Positions 15,895 to 22,222 of a stretch of 64,000 nt of DNA are shown in pieces. Position 1 is the stretch's first letter. Each line of letters starts with the position of its first letter. This stretch comes from Candidatus Gottesmanbacteria bacterium RIFCSPHIGHO2_01_FULL_46_14 (GTDB lineage: Bacteria > Patescibacteriota > Microgenomatia > UBA10105 > UBA927): positions 3,732-67,731 of the forward strand of contig MFJJ01000010.1 of the NCBI GenBank assembly GCA_001780895.1. The letters are read 5' to 3'. A model generated the notes under the pieces. That model did no database searches. It worked only from the letters and a program-made list of their open reading frames with translations, and was not told the origin of the DNA. The position numbers were made by a program, and so were the translations under genes.

Positions 15895-16410
15895 TCATCG
15901 GAAGTATTCGTGTATCCACGATTCAATCGACAATGATCCATCATAGGAAATGACATGCTCATCAGGTGTTGGAGGTTGAAAGTTATCTGCAACCTCGGTA
16001 AAATCTTCGTCTCGAACATCATATCGTTCTTTGGTTTGTCTATTGCTTTGCCAACGTTGTCTTGCGACTGACTCGGGAATGTTTACATAAATAACTATTG
16101 AATCAGTTCCGACTTTTTCAGCTATAGCACGGAGTTTGTCTCTTTGTTCTCGCGTAAAATTAGCCGTATCGTTGATAACTGTTCTACCCTCACGTAAACG
16201 TAGTTCTGTTCGTTCATAAGAAATTCGGTATGTTTCTTTCCAATCCTCATTGGAAATTTCATCATTGCTGAGTTCTCTTAAACCTCGTTCACTATTGATT
16301 TCATCCAAATCTACGCGAACCCACCCGAAGTGCTTAACGAGTTCGTTGGCAAGAGTTGTCTTTCCTGCAAATGGTAAGCCGCAAAATATAAGAAGCACAG
16401 TCTCGTTCAT
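15895..16410 (-). CDS. P-loop kinase-like ATPase (AAA_33 / Zeta-toxin-like fold)
   Basis: 171 residues. The Walker A motif GLPFAGKTTLANEL lies at residues 11-24; 'V-D-L-D-E-I-N' (~33-39) and VINDTANFTREQRDKL (~78-93) match small-molecule or polynucleotide kinases of the AAA_33 group, with a lid rich in arginine (ARQRWQSNRQTKER). The substrate is unknown; relatives phosphorylate nucleosides, antibiotics or, in Zeta toxins, UDP-sugars. It is bracketed by palindromes: P2 ends four bases before the start codon and P1 begins three bases after the stop, so it looks like part of the TrpR-like module. Confidence 0.75.
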   Translation of the reverse strand: MNETVLLIFCGLPFAGKTTLANELVKHFGWVRVDLDEINSERGLRELSNDEISNEDWKETYRISYERTELRLREGRTVINDTANFTREQRDKLRAIAEKVGTDSIVIYVNIPESVARQRWQSNRQTKERYDVRDEDFTEVADNFQPPTPDEHVISYDGSLSIESWIHEYFR

Positions 16411-16414
16411 GAGA

Positions 16415-16448
16415 TTATGTTACTATGTTTCGAAACATAGTAACATAA
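16415..16448. repeat. Palindrome P2, 34 bp perfect, between kinase and TrpR-like genes
   Basis: Half-site TTATGTTACTATGTTTC followed by its exact reverse complement, with TCGA at the centre. It lies four bases before the kinase start (leftward) and 14 bases before the TrpR-like start (rightward), so it covers both promoters and is a candidate operator for the TrpR-like protein. Confidence 0.9.
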
Positions 16449-16462
16449 GGCTGTAGGATTGT

Positions 16463-16903
16463 ATGACGCAAATATCAAAATATCCTCTACGAAAAGAAAT
16501 TGAGAATCGGATGCTTGAGGTTTTTCTTGATAGCATAGGGATGGTAAAAACCCGAGAACACGTCCAGAAACTCATTGATGATCTCTTCTCTCCTACCGAG
16601 CGCGTAATGCTCGCAAAACGCCTGTCTATAGCACTGTTGCTTCTTAAGAAATATGATCAGAGGACGGTAGCAAGAATACTCAACGTAAGCTTAGGAACGG
16701 TAAATAAAGTGAGCTTAGCGCTTCAGAAAGGAAATGGAGGGTATGAATTGGTCGTTAATTCTATAGTTCGACAGGAGAAATTTCACGCGTTTTTAGAGAA
16801 AATCGATGAAACACTCGTAGATATCGTTACCACGGGTCATTCTCTTCCTAATTGGCGTCGCGTGCGGTGGGAAACGAAAATCCGCAATCGAAAGCCTTAC
16901 TAA
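16463..16903 (+). CDS. TrpR/YerC-like helix-turn-helix regulator
   Basis: 146 residues. The core 'D-L-F-S-P-T-E-R-V-M-L-A-K-R-L' (~47-61), then 'Y-D-Q-R-T-V-A-R-I-L-N-V-S-L-G-T-V-N-K-V' (~71-90), is the TrpR-superfamily helix-turn-helix, as in YerC/YecD. A C-terminal extension of about 45 residues ends in basic residues (NWRRVRWETKIRNRKPY). TrpR relatives bind palindromic operators as dimers; here palindromes P2 and P3 sit 14 bases before the start and three bases after the stop. Tryptophan sensing is not implied, and no trp genes are near. Confidence 0.8.
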   Translation: MTQISKYPLRKEIENRMLEVFLDSIGMVKTREHVQKLIDDLFSPTERVMLAKRLSIALLLLKKYDQRTVARILNVSLGTVNKVSLALQKGNGGYELVVNSIVRQEKFHAFLEKIDETLVDIVTTGHSLPNWRRVRWETKIRNRKPY

Positions 16904-16906
16904 CAC

Positions 16907-16936
16907 ATGTTACTATGTTTCGAAACATAGTAACAT
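16907..16936. repeat. Palindrome P3, 30 bp perfect, downstream of the TrpR-like gene
   Basis: Half-site ATGTTACTATGTTTC plus its exact reverse complement, the same as P2. It starts three bases after the TrpR-like stop. As RNA it would fold into a long hairpin and could also end transcription. Confidence 0.9.
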
Positions 16937-16991
16937 AAAAATGTAAAGCATAGGAAGATAAGTTTTTTTTGATGAATGCTATACTTAAGAT

Positions 16992-17279
16992 ATGGCAGAT
17001 ATTACCCAGATGTGTACGAAATGCGGGAAGAAATTTTTGATAATTAGTCAGGAACAGGAATTTCTTAAAAAGAAAAATTTGCCTCTTCCGACGCTATGCC
17101 CTTCAGATCGACAGGCAAGGCGTCTTGATGACCGCGGAGAACGAACGCTATATAAAACAACTTGTCAGGAATGTGGCGCGAACATGATTGCCTCGTATGA
17201 TCCCGCAAAAGAGAAGAGTAAAATTTTTTGTAAAAATTGTTACCGGAAGTATTTCGAAACACACGAGTTGGTATCATGA
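16992..17279 (+). CDS. Zinc-ribbon protein, N-terminal half of the cysteine-rich pair
   Basis: 95 residues with two CxxC knuckles: CTKCGKKF (~8-15) with C43 in LCPSDRQ, and CQECGANM (~59-66) pairing with CKNC (~80-83). The segment 'F-L-K-K-K-N-L-P-L-P-x-L-C-P' is typical of CPR zinc-ribbon proteins whose second half is a cysteine-rich repeat domain. Here that second half is a separate frame overlapping by ATGA. A TATACT box ends six bases before the ATG, pointing to a leaderless mRNA. Metal binding is likely; function is unknown. Confidence 0.75.
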   Translation: MADITQMCTKCGKKFLIISQEQEFLKKKNLPLPTLCPSDRQARRLDDRGERTLYKTTCQECGANMIASYDPAKEKSKIFCKNCYRKYFETHELVS

Positions 17280-18172
17280 CAGCTGAAGAATTTTACTCTC
17301 AGTATCTCGTTCTCAAACATTCTCTTCCCCAGTCTGCTACGCATAGTCATAGCAACGAAAACTCAGAGTATGTAAGTTACAGTTACCGATGCAAGAATTG
17401 TTACTATTGCTTTGATTGTGTCGATTGTAGAAACTGTTTGTATTGTTTCGATTGCGTACGCAGTAACGATTGTCTAGATGGTGATTATTGCGTTGAGTGC
17501 GAGCAACTCTACGAGTCTGTTGATGCATATCGCTGCTACAACAGTGCGTTTCTCAACTACTGTGCACGGGTTTATGACAGCTATTTTTGTCGCAATTGTT
17601 TTGACAGTCACAATCTTTTCGGATGTGCCGATCTCAAGCAAAAACAATATTGCATTTTTAACAAGCAATATACAAAAGAAGAATACGAAAAACAGGTTAT
17701 AGAGTTATTGAAAATCGTACCCAAAGAGCATCTGAAAAAATTGAATGAACTCGCGAGTCAACATCCTATTGGTCCGACGTACGTCTCGAACTCCGAAAAC
17801 AGTGACTATGGCAATCAAGTGCACTACTGCACGAGCTGTTATCTTTGTTTCGACACTGCTCGAAGTAATGACTTAGCATATTCATACGATACGGCATACT
17901 GTACAAATTCAATGGATTTGACATACTGCTACAAAGCAGAACTCTGTTACGAGTGTACCGATAGTTCAAAGATTTATAACTGTGATTTTATCGAGTGGTC
18001 GAGCGAGTGCTTTGATAGCGCGTATTTAACCAATTGCAAAGATTGCCATAATTGTTTTGGCTGTGTAGAAGTTGCGCATAAACGGTTTTGTATTCTCAAT
18101 AAGCAATATTCGCAAGAAGACTATAAAAAGGTAGTTAGCGAAATTGTGGTTTCTAGACAAGCGGTTCACTAA
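17276..18172 (+). CDS. Cysteine-rich repeat protein (CPR type), two long repeats
   Basis: 298 residues with about 50 Cys, many Tyr, Asn and Asp, and motifs such as 'K-N-C-Y-Y-C-F-D-C-V-D-C-R-N-C' spaced every three to seven residues, which suggests a stacked or beta-helical fold with bound metal or disulfides. The protein is two long repeats, each ending in the same tag: C-I-F-N-K-Q-Y-T-K-E-E-Y (~125-137) and C-I-L-N-K-Q-Y-S-Q-E-D-Y (~278-290). No signal peptide. Coupled by ATGA overlap to the zinc-ribbon gene; it overlaps the convergent ATPase gene by 20 bases. Function unknown. Confidence 0.8.
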   Translation: MTAEEFYSQYLVLKHSLPQSATHSHSNENSEYVSYSYRCKNCYYCFDCVDCRNCLYCFDCVRSNDCLDGDYCVECEQLYESVDAYRCYNSAFLNYCARVYDSYFCRNCFDSHNLFGCADLKQKQYCIFNKQYTKEEYEKQVIELLKIVPKEHLKKLNELASQHPIGPTYVSNSENSDYGNQVHYCTSCYLCFDTARSNDLAYSYDTAYCTNSMDLTYCYKAELCYECTDSSKIYNCDFIEWSSECFDSAYLTNCKDCHNCFGCVEVAHKRFCILNKQYSQEDYKKVVSEIVVSRQAVH

Positions 18173-20339
18173 ATGCTTGTGCTTTTGCCTCAGCGACCGA
18201 TGGTATGCCAGATTCTTCAAGCAGCCCAATCTCTTTTTCCACTTCAGATCTCGGACGTGCGAATCGCTCGCGGGACGTTCGCACGATATCGTTTGCAAGA
18301 TCCTCGTCGGGTTTGGGGAAATTAAGCGTGCGGCCGGAAAACGGTGGAGCGGTTTGCCCATCGATCGTCATTTTTACGTAGAAATTTCGCATATCTAAAT
18401 TGAGAAAATCTTTTGGCGAAAAGGTTGGCGTATATTCTTTTTCAAGAACTGCTGCGTCTTCGCCGCCGACGCGAAATGAAACAATACTTCCGATATTACC
18501 AAATATGGTGGAGCGGACTTCTTCCGGCAGTTGCATCATATACTGGTGCGCAACTGTGAGATTCAAGCGATATTTTCTGGCTTCCGAAAGAATATTCGAG
18601 AAAGCGCTTGTGGCGAAATTTTGAAACTCGTCGATATACAAGTAAGTATCTTTTCTGTCCTCTTCTGCTAAACTTGCCCGAGCAACCGCTGCTTGCCAAA
18701 GCTTGGTAATAAACATTGCACCCAGTAGCGCGCTATTTTCCTCGCCCAACTTTCCGATTGCAAAATTGGCAATAAGAATTTTTTCGCCGTTTATGATTTC
18801 GTCGAGTTTAACAGAACTTTTTGTTTGACCAACAATATTTCTGATAATCGGGTTGGCGACAAATTGACCGACTTTATTGATAATCGGCGTAATTGCTTCG
18901 CCGGCAAATTGCTCGTTCCACGACGAAAACTCCGTCGTCCAGAATTTTTTTACCAAGGGATCCTGAATTTTGGCGATAATTTCCTGTCGATAGCGGATAT
19001 CAGAAAGCATATTGGTAATGCCCAATACCGTTGCACCGGGAACATCAAGAAGTGCGAGCGTTGTGTAGCGAAGCACGTGTTCTAATCGTTGATTCCAGGT
19101 GAATGAAAATAACTTCTTAAATATTGCGATAAATCCAGCAACGACAGTTTGCTTAAACTCATACGTCCCTACTCCTTCGAGCGGATTGAAACTCATGGGG
19201 TAGTCAATATCAGAAGGATTAAAATACACAACGTCGTAGAGTCTCTCTCTGGGAATATAGCGAAGCATTTCTTCGGAAAGATCGCCGTGCGGGTCCATGA
19301 TGACGCAGCCTTTTCCCTGTCGAATATCAGCAAGAGCGAGAAGTTGGATGAGTTTACTTTTTCCGACCCCAGTTTTTCCGATGATGTAGAGATGTTTTCT
19401 TCGATCTTCTCGCTTAATACCAAACTCCGTCGAAACTCCCCGAAAATTGGTGGTGGCAAAAGGAATAATTGCGGGTTTGGTGGGCAAATTTATCGGCGGC
19501 TCGGCGGTTTTCGATTTGGCTACTGATACTTGCGCGATACCGGAGGAGGCTAGGGGCAAGTGATACATCGTTGCCAGTTCATCTCCTCCCAAAAGAAATG
19601 GTTTTGGCGAGGCGGTACGCTGCCGGAACGCATCGACTGCGCGGGGATTACTGCCACGCTTCCAGATTTTGAGTGAGTTGAGATTTGGGTTATCGAGGAT
19701 TTTAAAGAGTGCAGAAACTGATGAGGCGAGCAGTTCCGATTTTGTATCCGCGCTTGCCGCAATGCGAATTGTTGTCGAAAACAGCGATTTGTGCAATTTT
19801 TCTGTCTCCTTTTCCTGAAGTAGTTCCCGCATGGAAGAATTTTTCCTCATGCTTTGTCTCCATGAAGTGCGAAGCATTTCGCGAAATTTGAATGAAAGTG
19901 ACTCATTGTTTACCGGGCTTACGATGACTTGAATGCCAATGAGGTCATTGCCGGAAATACTTGATGCCATTCCGGATAAAGCGGACAGAAAATCAGTTTC
20001 GAGTTCCTTATACGTTTTGATGGGATAGGCATCCGGCCGTTCTAATTTTAGGATTATCACGTGTGACGAAAGAGAGAGCGAGCCGGTGTAGTCGGTAACC
20101 TCAACGATTTCGAGCGTTGGATACTGGGAAAATAACTGTCCGCGGACGATATCGACGTTGCTTCGTTCGGTGACGACAAAAAAATACAAGAATCCGCCGC
20201 GCACCACAATCTCAAATGAGAGTGTGGCGGGGTGATGGCGAAAAAGTTCGGAAAGCCCTGTAAATATGGCCTCCGCTGCCACCGGCCCCCGGTCATTTTC
20301 CCTGGGGACTTTAAGATGCAGGACAACAGGCGCGTTCAT
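18153..20339 (-). CDS. TraG/VirD4-like (type IV secretion) DNA-binding ATPase
   Basis: 728 residues. The C-terminal half is a RecA-type motor: Walker A IGKTGVGKSKLIQLL (~325-339), CVIMDPHGDLSEEML, Walker B YLYIDEFQNFAT (~575-586), and an AHQYMMQLPEEVR sensor region. The N-terminal half (~1-270) resembles the DUF87/TraG-associated domain of CPR ATPases. Relatives pump DNA through conjugation or pilus channels. No other type IV secretion genes are in the window, so it may serve DNA uptake or an unknown role. No clear membrane helices are seen. It is divergent from the hydrolase gene. Confidence 0.85.
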   Translation of the reverse strand: MNAPVVLHLKVPRENDRGPVAAEAIFTGLSELFRHHPATLSFEIVVRGGFLYFFVVTERSNVDIVRGQLFSQYPTLEIVEVTDYTGSLSLSSHVIILKLERPDAYPIKTYKELETDFLSALSGMASSISGNDLIGIQVIVSPVNNESLSFKFREMLRTSWRQSMRKNSSMRELLQEKETEKLHKSLFSTTIRIAASADTKSELLASSVSALFKILDNPNLNSLKIWKRGSNPRAVDAFRQRTASPKPFLLGGDELATMYHLPLASSGIAQVSVAKSKTAEPPINLPTKPAIIPFATTNFRGVSTEFGIKREDRRKHLYIIGKTGVGKSKLIQLLALADIRQGKGCVIMDPHGDLSEEMLRYIPRERLYDVVYFNPSDIDYPMSFNPLEGVGTYEFKQTVVAGFIAIFKKLFSFTWNQRLEHVLRYTTLALLDVPGATVLGITNMLSDIRYRQEIIAKIQDPLVKKFWTTEFSSWNEQFAGEAITPIINKVGQFVANPIIRNIVGQTKSSVKLDEIINGEKILIANFAIGKLGEENSALLGAMFITKLWQAAVARASLAEEDRKDTYLYIDEFQNFATSAFSNILSEARKYRLNLTVAHQYMMQLPEEVRSTIFGNIGSIVSFRVGGEDAAVLEKEYTPTFSPKDFLNLDMRNFYVKMTIDGQTAPPFSGRTLNFPKPDEDLANDIVRTSRERFARPRSEVEKEIGLLEESGIPSVAEAKAQAFSEPLV

Positions 20340-20385
20340 GAGCGTATTGTATCAGAACGCACTCACACGATGCTATAATTGCGCT

Positions 20386-20958
20386 ATGAAAAATATGCTT
20401 ATTCTTCATGGTATTGGGGGAAGCTTTGGACTCAATTGGTATCAATATATCGCCAGAGAAGCTGAAGCTAATGGCTATAAGGTGTACGTCCCGCAATTAC
20501 CATCCACAGATAGGCCGAATCTTAACGTCACGTACGAATTCTTACAAAAGACATCTTCTTTTGACAAGGAGACAATTCTTATTGGTCACTCATCTGGTGC
20601 TAGTTTGTCACTGGGGATTTTACAGTTGCTCCCCAAGGATATTGTAATTAAGCGTACGATTTTGGTAGCTGGATTTATTGACCCCAATCTTACACCCGAG
20701 CTTCACAAATATATTCCCCGGTCCGACTATGCTCATTTGTTTCCTAAAATGTGGGATTGGGACAAAATTCGAAAATCTTCAAAAGATTTTATTATTTTTT
20801 ATTCCCCTCAAGATCCGTTTATTCAGTCACGACATGCCGAGACTCTTGAAAAGAATCTTAATGGCAAACTAATCCTAGTTTCAGACGCGCTTCATTTTAG
20901 TGTTGCATCGGGTGGAGAACGATTTAGAGAGTTTCCAGAACTTCTGAAGTACATCTAA
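20386..20958 (+). CDS. RBBP9/YdeN-family alpha/beta hydrolase
   Basis: 190 residues starting at MKNMLILHGIGGSF, six bases after TATAAT. The nucleophile elbow is GHSSGAS (S at ~77), the acid is D in YSPQDPFI (~146), and the base is H in DALHFSV (~172). This is the Ser-Asp-His set of the small YdeN hydrolases, often fused or placed with unknown substrates. The 3' end overlaps the convergent membrane-protein gene by four bases. Confidence 0.85.
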   Translation: MKNMLILHGIGGSFGLNWYQYIAREAEANGYKVYVPQLPSTDRPNLNVTYEFLQKTSSFDKETILIGHSSGASLSLGILQLLPKDIVIKRTILVAGFIDPNLTPELHKYIPRSDYAHLFPKMWDWDKIRKSSKDFIIFYSPQDPFIQSRHAETLEKNLNGKLILVSDALHFSVASGGERFREFPELLKYI

Positions 20959-22193
20959 TTTTTCCGGTAAATTTTTCCCGAAGACACTTCGTTAACTTCT
21001 TTGTAATTATTGTTGATGTAGGTTTGTATTTGAATGAGGTTTCGGAAATTTGAGGGGATGGGTTGGGGAATCACAATAATTTCTATATGTTCAGATTCCA
21101 GGCGATTGATGATTTGTTGTTCATAATCCGGAAAAAATTGCTGGAAGATTTGAAAGTGAATAGGAAAATAGGTCGGCGGGAGTTGGTCGCGAATCATATA
21201 GAGTTCGTAAAATTCACCGAAGACATAGAATTTTTTGTCAAGATAATATGCGACATTTGCGAGTGTTGCAACTCTTTTCGATTGATCCCGTTCTTTAGCA
21301 AGAACGCTATAGCGATAATTTATTTGTCTCGTGAGTGCGATAGATAATAGCAGGAGTCCTAAACCTACGAATAGTTTGTATCTGCGTGATGCTGATGTAA
21401 ATACCAATCCGATGAAGAGAACAAAAAAAGTCGCCATTGGTACGAGGTGTTCTTTACCATAGGTAAGACGCAGGAATACCAAAGAGACCAGCATAAACGT
21501 AAACGGCAAGATGCTTTTTGTGGCACGAGATCGAATTGCCGTATAGAGACTCAACAAAAGTACTCCTGACGCAGTCACGAGTATACGCTTATCCCCTATC
21601 GGAAGGCCTTCGTAGTATTTAAAAAGAAACTGATTAAACATAAATAAATCTGATATAAGAGGCGATAGTCCTCCGATTATCCAATACGTTATACATACAA
21701 CAACCCACATGAAGCCGGTGACCAGAACCGGAACGAGACTTTTTTTGTATATACCAATGGGCAGCAGAATGAGTACGGCAGTTGGTTTGATGAACGACGC
21801 TAGCCCTACAAGGAATCCAATCAAAACTGGGGATGATTTTTGTGTGAGCGCTCTATAGGTTAGTAGGTAAAATACGGTGATAACGCCTTCGTACCAAAAG
21901 TAATTTTCTGATACAAAGACAGATACGAGTACGAAAAAGACTGTCATGAGGTGGTTACGCAAAATTTTGTATACGAGAATGGTACTCAGAAGCTGGGTAA
22001 GTATGTAGAACGTATTTCCAGCAATGATGGTAAGCGCATAGGAGAGAAGAAACCCATGATTATCAAAAAAATCCCGATACGGTACCAACCCTTTGGAGAC
22101 AAGCCAGGGCAGAAACGAGAGTTCAGGCCAGATGTGAATAGGCAGAGATAATAAAAAAGTGAGATGAACTAAAATAATTATCAGAAGAACCAT
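20955..22193 (-). CDS. GT39-like polytopic membrane protein
   Basis: 412 residues from the ATG at 22193, which lies 12 bases after TATACT; the open frame continues upstream, but that part runs into the uvrD promoter. About ten helices and a first outside loop with VPYRDFFDNHGF, the D-F-F-D pattern found in mannosyl/arabinosyl-type GT-C transferases. The C-terminal ~100 residues are soluble. It may transfer sugars from polyprenyl phosphate, but it stands apart from the other glycan genes. Confidence 0.65.
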   Translation of the reverse strand: MVLLIIILVHLTFLLSLPIHIWPELSFLPWLVSKGLVPYRDFFDNHGFLLSYALTIIAGNTFYILTQLLSTILVYKILRNHLMTVFFVLVSVFVSENYFWYEGVITVFYLLTYRALTQKSSPVLIGFLVGLASFIKPTAVLILLPIGIYKKSLVPVLVTGFMWVVVCITYWIIGGLSPLISDLFMFNQFLFKYYEGLPIGDKRILVTASGVLLLSLYTAIRSRATKSILPFTFMLVSLVFLRLTYGKEHLVPMATFFVLFIGLVFTSASRRYKLFVGLGLLLLSIALTRQINYRYSVLAKERDQSKRVATLANVAYYLDKKFYVFGEFYELYMIRDQLPPTYFPIHFQIFQQFFPDYEQQIINRLESEHIEIIVIPQPIPSNFRNLIQIQTYINNNYKEVNEVSSGKIYRKN

Positions 22194-22222
22194 TTTTCTG
22201 TTGGGAGTATAATGACCGAACC

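Noticed and set aside
15862..16936. CRISPR array
   Set aside because: Three similar 30-bp units, but they are palindromes separated by whole genes (~520 and ~460 bp), not regular short spacers, and no cas gene is near.
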